Source: Candidatus Thiodiazotropha sp. (ex Codakia rugifera) (lineage in GTDB: Bacteria > Pseudomonadota > Gammaproteobacteria > Chromatiales > Chromatiaceae). Taken from it: DNA of 64,000 bases. Below, in pieces: positions 45,378 through 54,796 of this stretch. Numbering within the stretch: the first letter of the stretch is position 1; every line of letters starts with the position of its first letter. The stretch lies in contig JAHXHN010000003.1 in the NCBI GenBank assembly GCA_025656675.1, positions 186,001 to 250,000 on the forward strand. Direction: 5' to 3'. Below the pieces are notes generated by a model, which was not told where the DNA came from, searched no databases, and was given only the letters and a program-made list of their open reading frames with translations. Position numbers and translations under genes: made by a program.

Positions 45378-46274
45378 TTATTCACCATATCCCAAGCGTA
45401 CCAGGGCAGCCTCATCACTAGACCAACTCTTTTTCACTTTCACCCAAAGCTCCAAATGCACTTTGCAATCAAAAAAACGCTGCATTGCCTTTCTAGCCAG
45501 CGTAGCCACTTCTTTAAGAGCCTGGCCTTCCTTACCTATGAGGATCCCTTTTTGTCCGGGTTTCTCCACCCAAATCACAGCATTGATGCGATAAAGATCC
45601 TGTTTTTCTTCAAAGCGCTCTATCTCAATTGATACCGCATAAGGTAACTCTTTGGCGTATCGCCTCGTAATCTGCTCACGAATAAACTCAGCAGCGAAAA
45701 ATTTTTCTGGACGATCGGTTATCTGATCACTGGGATAGAAGTTCTCACCCTCAGGTAGCGCTTTCAAGACCAACGCTTCAAGGGTTTGTAGATTTCTGCC
45801 ACTTTTAGCGGAAACAGGTATAATTTCAATGAATGAATGGTTCGCCGCCAGCTCCGACAAAAAGGGCAGAAGTCTCTCTTTCTTCTTGACTTGGTCAACT
45901 TTATTGACCGCAGCTATGACCGGTATTCCACTTTGTTGAATCAAACCCAGCACCTTTTCATCCTCCTTGGTCCATTGCAGGGCTTCAACCACAAAGATCA
46001 ATAGATTCACATCAACCAAGGCAGTTTTGGCAGTGCGATTGAGATAGCGATTCATCGCATTATCATGTCTATCATGAATACCAGGGGTATCCACATAGAT
46101 CACCTGTCCATTGTGAAGTGTGTTTATACCAAGAATTGAGTGTCGTGTGGTTTGTGCCTTATGTGAAGTAATCGCCAAATTGATACCAAGAATACGATTC
46201 AATAGGGTCGATTTTCCAACATTCGGTCGCCCTACTATCGCAGCATAACCACAATGATTTGTCGGTTTAATCAT
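45378..46274 (-). CDS. era: GTPase Era
   Basis: 298-aa GTPase that checks 16S rRNA 3'-end maturation. G1 GRPNVGKSTLLNR, switch YVDTPGIHDRHD, G4 NKVDQVKK, G5 SAKSGRN; C-terminal KH domain with LIGKEGQALKEVA. Start overlaps the rnc stop by 8 bp. Confidence 0.97.
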   Translation of the reverse strand: MIKPTNHCGYAAIVGRPNVGKSTLLNRILGINLAITSHKAQTTRHSILGINTLHNGQVIYVDTPGIHDRHDNAMNRYLNRTAKTALVDVNLLIFVVEALQWTKEDEKVLGLIQQSGIPVIAAVNKVDQVKKKERLLPFLSELAANHSFIEIIPVSAKSGRNLQTLEALVLKALPEGENFYPSDQITDRPEKFFAAEFIREQITRRYAKELPYAVSIEIERFEEKQDLYRINAVIWVEKPGQKGILIGKEGQALKEVATLARKAMQRFFDCKVHLELWVKVKKSWSSDEAALVRLGYGE

Positions 46275-46944
46275 GTTTGAGTACCGTCAGCATTTGCAAT
46301 GCAGCATCCTGCTCTGCTTTCCTTCTACTGCTGCCCAGCCCGGTTGTCTTTTTATCAAGCTCTGTAATAAAACAGATCACCTTGAACAGCTGATCGTGGG
46401 GATCACCACTGATGTTAGAGATCTCATAGCTCGGTAGACCAATCTTACTCGCCTGTAAATATTCTTGAAGCTGTGTCTTTGGATCTTTCTGATGCGCTTT
46501 CAGGCTAAGCTTGTTCAGACGCGGTGTGAATATTCGCTGAATAACTTCACGAGTAGCCTGATACCCCCCATCGAGGTAAATAGCGGCTAGAATCGCTTCT
46601 ACACCATCAGCAAGTATTGAATCTCGACTCTGCCCACCACTGCGCAGTTCTCCATGCCCAAGATGGAGATAGTCACCCAGCTTAAATTCACGTGCCATTT
46701 CGGCAAGTGTATCTCGTTTTACCAGGCTTGAGCGCAAACGGCTTAGTTGCCCTTCCGTAGCATCATGAAAATGGTGATAGAGTGCATCAGCGATGACAAA
46801 CCCTAGAATGGCATCACCCAGATATTCCAAGCGTTCATTGTTTTTCCCCGCGACACTACGATGGGTTAGCGCCTGCTCAATCAGCTGTGAATCAATGAAG
46901 CGATATCCAAGATGTCTACAGAGCTTTTCGACATCTGCTCTCAA
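46267..46944 (-). CDS. rnc: Ribonuclease III
   Basis: 225 aa. Catalytic signature NNERLEYLGDAILGFVIAD and DGVEAILAAIYLDGG, then a double-stranded RNA binding domain (DPKTQLQEYLQASK to GSSRRKAEQDAALQML). Processes rRNA precursors. Overlaps the DUF4845 stop by 4 bp. Confidence 0.97.
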   Translation of the reverse strand: MRADVEKLCRHLGYRFIDSQLIEQALTHRSVAGKNNERLEYLGDAILGFVIADALYHHFHDATEGQLSRLRSSLVKRDTLAEMAREFKLGDYLHLGHGELRSGGQSRDSILADGVEAILAAIYLDGGYQATREVIQRIFTPRLNKLSLKAHQKDPKTQLQEYLQASKIGLPSYEISNISGDPHDQLFKVICFITELDKKTTGLGSSRRKAEQDAALQMLTVLKHD

Positions 46945-47315
46945 TTGGCAGTCAACTCAACAGTTTCATCAAAGGTCATTATCAGCGAAATGTTATGAAC
47001 AATTGGACGACGCTCTTCATAGGCAATGTTGATTGTTGTCATACCACCTGCGCGCTTTATGCTGAGATGATCCTTTTTAACATGCCGAATGCTGTTGATA
47101 TTCAAACGATTGAGAATCATTTTACGTAATTCCTTAACTGACTTACGAGCAGAGAAGGGTTCGTTTTTAACCGATTCCATTACTGTTTTCACAGCAAAAT
47201 GATCAAGATAGACAGGTGTTATCTTGATTCCGACTAGAATCAGAAAACCTGCAACAATCAGAATAATCAACCAGCTGATGAAGGTCAATCCACGTTGTTT
47301 CTGTAAAGTACGCAT
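46941..47315 (-). CDS. DUF4845 membrane protein
   Basis: 124 aa with an N-terminal pilin-like segment (QRGLTFISWLIILIVAGFLILVG) and a small periplasmic domain. Regularly found between lepB and rnc in gammaproteobacteria; function unknown. Confidence 0.9.
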   Translation of the reverse strand: MRTLQKQRGLTFISWLIILIVAGFLILVGIKITPVYLDHFAVKTVMESVKNEPFSARKSVKELRKMILNRLNINSIRHVKKDHLSIKRAGGMTTINIAYEERRPIVHNISLIMTFDETVELTAN

Positions 47316-47411
47316 TCGAGGAACCTCGATATATTAATAAATATCAGAACTGTTCTTTAGATGATATTAGAAGAATAACAAGCTATTTATCCATTTCTTA
47401 ATCGACATCCA

Positions 47412-48257
47412 TCAATCAATACCTTTTCCTATCCGTTCCCAGGCAATAGGAGGAAAGCCATCAATCTCTGAATCCCAATTCATCCAAATACCAAAAGCCT
47501 TGCCAACCAGGTTTTCGTCAGGAACCAGCCCCCAGCAGCGACTGTCATTACTATTATCCCGATTATCACCCATCACAAAATAGTGACCATCTGGAATGGT
47601 AATCGGTCCTTGCCTCAATACACGGCACCCAGTAGGCAGATCGGGTGCCAGAGGATTAATCAAAATCGAATGCTCAGTTCCATCCAGGTTTTCAACTGCA
47701 GTAATGGCACCCGACATGCGTTCCCCACTGCCAACACCTGCGTATCGACCAACAGGTGTCTGAGGCATGGTGTCCCCATTAACATATAAGGTCTTGCCAC
47801 GATAGTAGAGGGTATCACCCGGTACGGCCACAACACGCTTGATATAGTCTACCCAGGGTTGCTTAGGATAGCGGAATACAACCGGATCACCGCGTTGAGG
47901 ATCACCCAAGTCGATAATCTTTTTATTCAGTACTGGCAGACGAATGCCATAGCTGAATTTGTTAACCAGAATAAAGTCTCCAACCAGCAGTGTCGGCATC
48001 ATGGAACCGGAGGGAATTCTGAATGGTTCGACCAGGAATGAGCGTAGTATCAATACGGCGAAAATTACTGGAAAGAAAGAGCGGGAGTATTCAACAATCA
48101 GTGGTTCTTTCCGGACAGTCTGGGTTTGTGTCGTGTCTTCCCCCCCATCAGTCGCTAACTGCCGCCGCTTCGGTGCCAAAAAAATGCTATCCAAGAGCCA
48201 GATCGCACCCGTTAGGGCGCTGGCCACAACAAGAAATGTGGGAAAATCAAAATTCAT
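47412..48257 (-). CDS. lepB: Signal peptidase I
   Basis: 281-aa inner-membrane Ser/Lys peptidase. SGSMMPTLLVGDFILVNKF with the catalytic Ser, DYIKRVVAVPGDTL with the Lys, and GDNRDNSNDSRCWG are the conserved boxes. Two N-terminal membrane segments (5-22 and about 55-75). 27 bp after lepA. Confidence 0.96.
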   Translation of the reverse strand: MNFDFPTFLVVASALTGAIWLLDSIFLAPKRRQLATDGGEDTTQTQTVRKEPLIVEYSRSFFPVIFAVLILRSFLVEPFRIPSGSMMPTLLVGDFILVNKFSYGIRLPVLNKKIIDLGDPQRGDPVVFRYPKQPWVDYIKRVVAVPGDTLYYRGKTLYVNGDTMPQTPVGRYAGVGSGERMSGAITAVENLDGTEHSILINPLAPDLPTGCRVLRQGPITIPDGHYFVMGDNRDNSNDSRCWGLVPDENLVGKAFGIWMNWDSEIDGFPPIAWERIGKGID

Positions 48258-48284
48258 TTTTTATCTATTTCCTCTCCAGGCATC

Positions 48285-50090
48285 CTAATTATCCTTACCC
48301 ACTTGCAGAACAGCAAGAAAGGCATCCTGGGGGATCTCTACCTTACCAACCTGCTTCATACGTTTTTTTCCTGCTTTCTGCTTTTCGAGCAGTTTGCGTT
48401 TGCGGGTGATGTCACCACCATAACATTTGGCCGTCACATTTTTACGCAAGGCCTTTACTGTGGTCCGGGCAATGATTTTGTTGCCGATTGCAGCCTGAAT
48501 GGCAACCTCAAACATCTGCCTGGGGATAATCTCCTTCATTTTCGATGTCAATTCACGGCCTCGGCCCTGCGACTGATCCTTATGCACAATCAATGATAGG
48601 GCGTCCACCCGGTCGCCATTGATCAGAATATCCAATTTTACCAGCGGAGCGGCCTGAAAATGGGTAAATTCATATTCGAATGACGCATACCCCCGACTCA
48701 CCGACTTAAGGCGGTCAAAGAAATCGAGTACCACCTCATTCATCGGCAGTTCGTAATTCAACTGAACCTGACCTGCCAGATACTGCATATTTTTTTGAAC
48801 ACCACGCTTTTCAATACACAGTGTGATGACATTACCCAAATAATCCTGTGGAACCAATATGGTTGCTACAATAATCGGCTCGCGCACCTCCTCGATCTTG
48901 CTTGGATCAGGTAGTGCTGCAGGGTTTTCTATATGGATCAGCTCTCCATCATTCTTCAACACCTCATACACCACTGAGGGGGCTGTGGTAATCAGATCGA
49001 GGTTATATTCGCGTTCCAGTCGTTCCTGCACAATCTCCATATGCAGCATACCCAGAAAGCCGCAGCGAAAGCCGAACCCCAAAGCCTGCGAAGTCTCCGG
49101 TTCATAGTGCAAGGCCGCATCGTTGAGTCGCAACTTCTGCAGTGCATCCCGCAGGTCCTCATAGTCGTCTGAGCTGACGGGGTAGAGCCCGGAAAAGACA
49201 CGTGGGTGCATCTCTTCGAAGCCGGGCAGCGGGGATGCTGCCTGGCGGTTCTCCAGGGTTATGGTGTCACCTACTGGTGCCCCATCTATCTCCTTGATAC
49301 CGGCGATGACATAACCGACTTCACCTGCTCCTAAATGAGTCTTGTCCTGTTGTTTGGGGGTAAATACACCCACATTCTCGACCTGGAAGACCCGTCCCGT
49401 TGACATGATACGCATCTTGTCCTTGGGTTTAATGGTGCCGTTCATGACCCGAATGAGTGAAATAACACCCACATAGGGATCGAACCAGGAATCGATGATT
49501 AATGCCTGTAACGCTGCATCTGAGTCACCTGATGGAGATGGTATGATCGCGACAATCTGATTCAGTAACTCACTGATACCCAAGCCTGTCTTGGCACTGA
49601 CTCGGATAGCATGTTCGGCGTCGATACCGATAATCTCCTCTATTTCATTGATCACCCTTTCCGGTTCGGCAGAGGGCAGATCGATTTTATTCAACACCGG
49701 CAGAACCTCCAGGCCCTGTTCGATGGCGGTATAGCAGTTGGCAACACTCTGTGCTTCAACACCTTGTGCCGCGTCCACAACCAGCAGCGCCCCCTCGCAG
49801 GCGGCCAGGGAGCGTGAAACCTCATAGGAAAAGTCCACATGACCTGGGGTATCAATAAAATTGAGCTGGTAGGTCTTTCCATCCTCAGCAGGAAAATCGA
49901 GTGTTACGCTCTGTGCCTTGATAGTGATACCGCGCTCGCGTTCCAATTCCATGGAATCACAGACCTGATCCCCCATCTCACGGTCGCTCAGCCCCCCACA
50001 ATGCTGGATGAATCGATCTGCAATGGTCGATTTTCCATGATCAATATGTGCAATGATCGAGAAGTTACGGATATGTCGCAAATCAGCCAT
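48285..50090 (-). CDS. lepA: Elongation factor 4 (LepA)
   Basis: 601-aa translational GTPase. G1 [37 protein letters not shown]; the LepA C-terminal domain ends in [19 protein letters not shown]. The frame extends to 50165, but ATG 50090 ([15 protein letters not shown]) is the usual start, has AAGG upstream, and the longer form would run through the terminator hairpin. Confidence 0.97.
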   Translation of the reverse strand: MADLRHIRNFSIIAHIDHGKSTIADRFIQHCGGLSDREMGDQVCDSMELERERGITIKAQSVTLDFPAEDGKTYQLNFIDTPGHVDFSYEVSRSLAACEGALLVVDAAQGVEAQSVANCYTAIEQGLEVLPVLNKIDLPSAEPERVINEIEEIIGIDAEHAIRVSAKTGLGISELLNQIVAIIPSPSGDSDAALQALIIDSWFDPYVGVISLIRVMNGTIKPKDKMRIMSTGRVFQVENVGVFTPKQQDKTHLGAGEVGYVIAGIKEIDGAPVGDTITLENRQAASPLPGFEEMHPRVFSGLYPVSSDDYEDLRDALQKLRLNDAALHYEPETSQALGFGFRCGFLGMLHMEIVQERLEREYNLDLITTAPSVVYEVLKNDGELIHIENPAALPDPSKIEEVREPIIVATILVPQDYLGNVITLCIEKRGVQKNMQYLAGQVQLNYELPMNEVVLDFFDRLKSVSRGYASFEYEFTHFQAAPLVKLDILINGDRVDALSLIVHKDQSQGRGRELTSKMKEIIPRQMFEVAIQAAIGNKIIARTTVKALRKNVTAKCYGGDITRKRKLLEKQKAGKKRMKQVGKVEIPQDAFLAVLQVGKDN

Positions 50091-50110
50091 AAAGCCTTGA
50101 AATTCTCTCC

Positions 50111-50143
50111 GAAAAATGAGAAACGCCCCGTTTCGGGGCGTTT
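50111..50143 (-). terminator. Intrinsic terminator between the glutaredoxin-like gene and lepA
   Basis: AAACGCCCCG (50121-50130) pairs perfectly with CGGGGCGTTT (50134-50143). On the minus strand the stem is followed by CTCATTTTTC. It separates the sigma-E operon from the lepA operon and supports a lepA start at 50090. Confidence 0.75.
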
Positions 50144-50183
50144 CAACAGTCGCTTGATGCCGCAAAAGCGGGATGATACCAAA

Positions 50184-50429
50184 TCATAGGCCTCGCAAAT
50201 AGCGCAGAAGTGCTGCTTGATCGAGATAATATGTACTCAAGCAGCCACCCTGGACATCTTCCAGGAGCGGTATCCGGGAATTGTACTTCTCTCGAATCTC
50301 AGGGCTCCGATCGATATCGACCTCAATCAAGTCAAAATTCCACTCCGAACGCAGCTGAATCAGCTCCTCCAGCATATCATCACAAAGATGGCAACCATCC
50401 CGATAATAGAAGCGCAGGAGTCGGCTCAC
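50184..50429 (-). CDS. Glutaredoxin-like (DUF836) protein
   Basis: 81-aa thioredoxin-fold protein with active-site CHLC in FYYRDGCHLCDDM and the cis-Pro in SRIPLL. Overlaps the degP stop by 4 bp. Probable thiol oxidoreductase; partner unknown. Confidence 0.9.
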   Translation of the reverse strand: MSRLLRFYYRDGCHLCDDMLEELIQLRSEWNFDLIEVDIDRSPEIREKYNSRIPLLEDVQGGCLSTYYLDQAALLRYLRGL

Positions 50430-51862
50430 TCTTCGGGTACACGCAAAGCAAGAAAGATCGGTCCAGTATCACGATGCACCAAGAGGGCAACTGTCTTGTC
50501 CGACGGTAACTCTTTCACCAGTTGATTAAACTGTTCGACACCCTCCACTTCTCGATTGTTGATCATGGTGATGATGTCACCTTGTTGGATACCCGCCTCT
50601 CTGGCAGACTGCCCGGTAACTGACTCGACCACAACGCCTTTACGACTGGTTAAACGTAGTTGTTCACGGAGTTGCTCACTCACTGAGGAGACCATCATGC
50701 CAAGGCGGTTTTCTGATACCTTAGGTGCCTGATTACTGGCCAATGCCATTTTGTCGTCGGCTGGCAACTCACCAATATTCACTTTAACTTGCTTACTCTT
50801 ACCATTGCGCAAGATCGTCAGCACCGCTGGTTTGTCGACATTACTTCTGCCGACAAGTGGGGGTAACTCGGAAGAGGTAGCAATCCTGGTTCCATTAAAC
50901 TCAAGAATCACATCACCGACCTGCAGCCCGGCCTTTTCCGATGGACTGTCCGGTAAAACACGAGCAATCAGCGCACCTCTGGGGTGATCCATAGCAAAGC
51001 TATCAGCCAAGTCATTGGTCACGTCCTGAATCAATACGCCCAACCAGCCTCGCGTGACACGCCCTCTGGTTTTAAGCTGCTCGGCAACATTGATTGCCAT
51101 TTCAATAGGAATAGCGAATGAGAGTCCCATGAATCCACCCGAGCGGCTGTATATTTGAGAGTTTATCCCAACCACTTTACCGTCAAGATTGAATAGAGGA
51201 CCCCCTGAATTACCAGGATTGATGGCCACATCGGTTTGAATAAAAGGGACATAATTTTCACTGGGCAAATTACGGCCTTTTGCACTGACAATCCCCGCCG
51301 TGACTGAGTGGTCGAAACCGAATGGCGATCCTATAGCCAACACCCACTCACCTACCCTGAGTTTTTCAGAATCACCAATCTCCACTACGGGTAAATCATC
51401 GGCATCGATCTTTATCAAAGCTATATCGCTACGTTCGTCTTTGCCTATCACCTCGGCAACGAATTCCCTACGGTCATTCATACGCACCAGAATCTGGTCT
51501 GCTTCATCTACGACATGGTTATTGGTGAGAATAAAACCATCCTTTGAGATGATGAAACCGGAGCCTAGAGAGCGCTTTTCCGGTCCTTCTTCCGGCATCT
51601 GAAAACCGTGATTCCCAAAGAACTTCTTCATCAGTTCACCCAAAGGACTACCTTCAGGGAGATCTTGAAATTCAGGTATATTGAAACGCTGCATATTATT
51701 ACGCAGTGTCTTTTGCTTGGTACTGATATTGACGACAGAAGGGGCATTCTGTTCTGCAAGGTCTACAAAATTAGGTAGATCGCGAGCCTGTAAAGGTAGC
51801 GAAAAGATAAGTCCCAGAATGATCGTTGTAATGATTTGAATGGGGAATTTAATGTCTCTCAT
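50426..51862 (-). CDS. Periplasmic serine protease DegP/MucD
   Basis: 478 aa. Signal peptide MRDIKFPIQIITTIILGLIF; triad His in ILTNNHVVDEAD, Asp in ERSDIALIKID, Ser in INPGNSGGPLF; two PDZ domains (RGWLGVLIQDV and LGMMVSSVSE onward). Start ATG 51862 with AGGAGC upstream; the frame opens further up at 51910. Envelope quality control under sigma-E, MucD position in the operon. Confidence 0.95.
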   Translation of the reverse strand: MRDIKFPIQIITTIILGLIFSLPLQARDLPNFVDLAEQNAPSVVNISTKQKTLRNNMQRFNIPEFQDLPEGSPLGELMKKFFGNHGFQMPEEGPEKRSLGSGFIISKDGFILTNNHVVDEADQILVRMNDRREFVAEVIGKDERSDIALIKIDADDLPVVEIGDSEKLRVGEWVLAIGSPFGFDHSVTAGIVSAKGRNLPSENYVPFIQTDVAINPGNSGGPLFNLDGKVVGINSQIYSRSGGFMGLSFAIPIEMAINVAEQLKTRGRVTRGWLGVLIQDVTNDLADSFAMDHPRGALIARVLPDSPSEKAGLQVGDVILEFNGTRIATSSELPPLVGRSNVDKPAVLTILRNGKSKQVKVNIGELPADDKMALASNQAPKVSENRLGMMVSSVSEQLREQLRLTSRKGVVVESVTGQSAREAGIQQGDIITMINNREVEGVEQFNQLVKELPSDKTVALLVHRDTGPIFLALRVPEE

Positions 51863-51945
51863 AATACAGCTCCTGGAAGAAACTATTGGGTAGTAGACCG
51901 GATATGTCATCTATGAAAAACGTCAGATACTCACTGAGTCGTTGG

Positions 51946-52431
51946 CTAGCTAACATACTCCTTAGTAAATTGTACTGGAGTACCTTTAGCCTGGCGCAGT
52001 ATGACCGGTTGAAAACCTGGTTTATCACGTCTCTGCTCAGCAAGCCGCTTAAGCAGTAAAAATCCGCTAATCAGCCCCAATAGACCACCAATAACTTGCG
52101 GGAGTTCCCCTCCCTCCCAAGCAAACTGTGCTGCCAGACTCTGTGCAAGAATCGCCATCAGTATCATGCAGACAAGCGGAAGCAAATAAGCCATGAACGA
52201 TACCTTGAGAAGGGCCTGCTCCTGTAACCCGATAATGACCTGCTCACCGGGTATAGCTTGAATGGGATTGGTAACCTTCAGTCGATTGTGTCGACGTTTA
52301 AACAGGCCGGAAAGCACTGTTGTACTACAACTACCGGCACTGCCACAACTTCCGCAGGCTGCACGTTGCTGTGTTTCGACAATTGCAAAATCATTCTCAA
52401 TACTGATGACAGTGGCAGGTTCTTCAATCAT
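51946..52431 (-). CDS. rseC: SoxR-reducing/sigma-E factor RseC
   Basis: 161-aa membrane protein with the N-terminal cysteine cluster AACGSCGSAGSCST and two membrane helices (VSFMAYLLPLVCMILMAI and a second one after GGELPQVIG). Position after rseB and overlap of 8 bp fit the rpoE-rseABC unit. Confidence 0.9.
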   Translation of the reverse strand: MIEEPATVISIENDFAIVETQQRAACGSCGSAGSCSTTVLSGLFKRRHNRLKVTNPIQAIPGEQVIIGLQEQALLKVSFMAYLLPLVCMILMAILAQSLAAQFAWEGGELPQVIGGLLGLISGFLLLKRLAEQRRDKPGFQPVILRQAKGTPVQFTKEYVS

Positions 52432-53422
52432 TTATTTGCTTGAGTTGCATGCCTTGGACAACACCAAGAATTGTCGCAGCCGGCACTTCTCCTACAGCAG
52501 TAACCTGATAGCCATCAACCTGACCTCCCCAGGCGTTTATTGCACCCAGTCGGGAGACACCACTAAAGGCCTCTTCCCGTGTTTCTGCTTCGATAAAGAC
52601 TGAAAGTGAGCTCAAACCGTCACTGAAAACGTACTGTTCAATGGGATCACTACCCAGCGGATCAGGCAGTTGATGCTGCATGCTTAGCCTGAAACCATTC
52701 GGTAATCGCATAAAGTCCCACTGACTGGGATTGACCTGAGGATTATCAATTGCAACACCCGGATTATTTTTAAGCCGGTAGGTAAAGAGTGACTCTCTAT
52801 GGTGGAGTTCACTGATTTCTGCAATACCGATTTGCAGATTGGTAAACATCGTCTGTTCGACCAGTTCACCTTGTTCATCCATCAAATCGGACTTTAATGG
52901 AAACCCACTCTCAGTATCGAGGGAGAATCGGTAACCATAGCGCAGACGGTCATTTGGCATGATAACAACTATCTGGGCCTGACGATTGGCAATCCGAGCC
53001 TTACCCATATTCTGGAAGCTGTAGTGATCCTCCAACTGGGCCAGATCCTTGGGCAGAATGTTCAGAAATTTATCACTTGGCGTACGCTTATCGACTGATA
53101 CCTCTTGTGAGTCGGGCAATACACAAGTAACTGACTCCGCATCACGTATCACTTCACGAGGCGTACCATTGAGTGACATCAGGCTCTCTCTCACACGATC
53201 GCCATCTACAGCATGGGCGATTTTCATGGTTTCAAGCTGATTATCATGCAGATAGATAAATGTTCCCTGGTAATTCAGCTTCTGTACCGCCTCCATCATC
53301 CGCTCCAGCCAATCTTTTGGAGACAGATTATCGCTACCGATAACCGGCTGACAGAACGCCACAGAAAGGCAGAGAACCAAACAGATTTGTTTGTATGTAC
53401 GATTAACTGGCGCTGGACTCAT
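52424..53422 (-). CDS. rseB: Sigma-E regulator RseB/MucB
   Basis: 332 aa from ATG 53422. Signal peptide (LVLCLSVAFCQPVIGS), then a LolA/LppX-like fold: LERMMEAVQKLNYQGTFIYL, RYGYRFSLDTESGFPLKSDL, and the second domain PNGFRLSMQHQL. It binds RseA and senses lipoprotein or LPS stress. ATG 53467 or 53485 are possible and would overlap rseA. Confidence 0.92.
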   Translation of the reverse strand: MSPAPVNRTYKQICLVLCLSVAFCQPVIGSDNLSPKDWLERMMEAVQKLNYQGTFIYLHDNQLETMKIAHAVDGDRVRESLMSLNGTPREVIRDAESVTCVLPDSQEVSVDKRTPSDKFLNILPKDLAQLEDHYSFQNMGKARIANRQAQIVVIMPNDRLRYGYRFSLDTESGFPLKSDLMDEQGELVEQTMFTNLQIGIAEISELHHRESLFTYRLKNNPGVAIDNPQVNPSQWDFMRLPNGFRLSMQHQLPDPLGSDPIEQYVFSDGLSSLSVFIEAETREEAFSGVSRLGAINAWGGQVDGYQVTAVGEVPAATILGVVQGMQLKQIND

Positions 53423-53447
53423 TCCATATGCTCGTATGTTGCCTGTA

Positions 53448-54020
53448 TTATTGCTTGTTTTCGTCATAGCTGACGAAGGTGGCAAAAGGCATAATACCCT
53501 TAATGTTGCTAGAAGGTGAGAGATCCTGATGATTCACCAGGTAGGCATTGAGCCGAGACTCAACCTTGGGTTTTTTGAGCAGTTCCCAACGCGTACCATC
53601 TTGCACCACATAGACTGTTTTGTTCTCTGGGAGCTGATTACTTACAATCGTCTGCGGTGAAGATTCGGAACTGCCCGGATTGATCATCTGTGGCGCCAAT
53701 ACAACAGCCACTGCTGTTAAAGAGGCTGCAACAGCCAACCCGGTTATGGCATGTTTCCTGGCTGGCACAGCGCGTTTAAGCGGCTGTGGAGCCAAAACCA
53801 CGGGTTCATTTTCAAGACGTTGGCTGATGACGCTCGCCATATCAGTATTGTGCAGCTGGCCAAGTTCACTACGCATCGCATCTCCAATCAGATGGTAACG
53901 TGACCATAGATCCAGGTTAGCCTGTTTTTTTGTCAGCTTATTGATTTCACCTGGGATTTCGTCCTCTGATATTTCATCATCTACCAGTGCGGATAATCTT
54001 TCTAACTCTTGCTCAGTCAT
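53448..54020 (-). CDS. rseA: Anti-sigma-E factor RseA/MucA
   Basis: 190 aa. Cytosolic N-terminal domain (LERLSALVDDEISEDE to WSRYHLIGDAMRSEL) that holds RpoE, one membrane helix (HAITGLAVAASLTAVAVVLA) and a periplasmic tail that binds RseB. 16 bp after rpoE. Confidence 0.94.
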   Translation of the reverse strand: MTEQELERLSALVDDEISEDEIPGEINKLTKKQANLDLWSRYHLIGDAMRSELGQLHNTDMASVISQRLENEPVVLAPQPLKRAVPARKHAITGLAVAASLTAVAVVLAPQMINPGSSESSPQTIVSNQLPENKTVYVVQDGTRWELLKKPKVESRLNAYLVNHQDLSPSSNIKGIMPFATFVSYDENKQ

Positions 54021-54036
54021 CTTTATGTGCCTGATA

Positions 54037-54615
54037 TTAAGGTTTTAACAACGGTCTCAGTTTCTTATCGATTGCCTCGCGTGCCCTGAATATACGCGAG
54101 CGTACTGTCCCTACGGGGCAGGACATGGCATTGGCAATCTCCTCGTAGCTCATACCTTCAAGCTCTCTCAACACAATGGCTGTTCGCAGGTCCTCTGGCA
54201 GATCGTCAATGGCCTTTTGCACAGTCATGGTGATCTCTTCAGTCAATACATGGTTCTCCGGTGTGCCTGTTTCCTTTAGACGCACGCCGACATCCATTTG
54301 TTCAGCCATTTCAGCATCCACATCATCCGATGGAGGACGACGCCCTTGAGCCACGAGGTAGTTTTTTGCCGTATTGATGGCAATCCGATAGAGCCAGGTA
54401 TAAAACGCACTGTCACCACGGAACTTAGGTATGGCTCGATAGGCCTTGATGAAGGCCTCCTGAGTCACATCCAGTACCTCATGAGGATCCCTGATGTAGC
54501 GGGAGATCAGATTGGTGATTTTCTGCTGGTATTTGAGGACCAGCAGATCAAACGCCTTTTTGTCACCCTGTTGAACTCGAGTTACGAGTTCCTGATCGAT
54601 TAACCGCTCGCCCAT
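54037..54615 (-). CDS. rpoE: Extracytoplasmic stress sigma factor RpoE/AlgU
   Basis: 192 aa from ATG 54615 (MGERLIDQELVTRVQQGDK). Region 2 YIRDPHEVLDVTQEAFIKAY, region 2.4 GDSAFYTWLYRIAINTAKNY, region 4 ELEGMSYEEIANAM then GTVRSRIFRAREAIDKKL. The frame is open to 54663, but GGAGG at about 10 nt and the sigma-E-type promoter upstream favour 54615. Confidence 0.96.
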   Translation of the reverse strand: MGERLIDQELVTRVQQGDKKAFDLLVLKYQQKITNLISRYIRDPHEVLDVTQEAFIKAYRAIPKFRGDSAFYTWLYRIAINTAKNYLVAQGRRPPSDDVDAEMAEQMDVGVRLKETGTPENHVLTEEITMTVQKAIDDLPEDLRTAIVLRELEGMSYEEIANAMSCPVGTVRSRIFRAREAIDKKLRPLLKP

Positions 54616-54661
54616 CCGGGCTGTTACCTCCTCGTGACGGGCACATCCTGTGCACAGTCCC

Positions 54662-54688
54662 ATTGACAGTCATAGTTTGGATTAGTTC
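54662..54688 (-). promoter_or_regulatory. Sigma-E-type autoregulatory promoter of rpoE
   Basis: On the minus strand GAACT (54688-54684) and TCAAT (54666-54662) are separated so that, counting GAACTA, 16 nt lie between them, matching the GGAACTT-N16-TCAAA consensus. A transcript would start near 54655, giving a 40-nt leader to ATG 54615. The site overlaps the ATG at 54663, so that start cannot be used from it. Confidence 0.7.
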
Positions 54689-54796
54689 TCGCAATTCCCC
54701 AGCCGCAATTGATCTAGTTCAATGAAACAGCAAATTAGGCTAGGATGCGATACATCTGGATGCGCATTATCACCATAACGACCCTACCCCGCAAAT

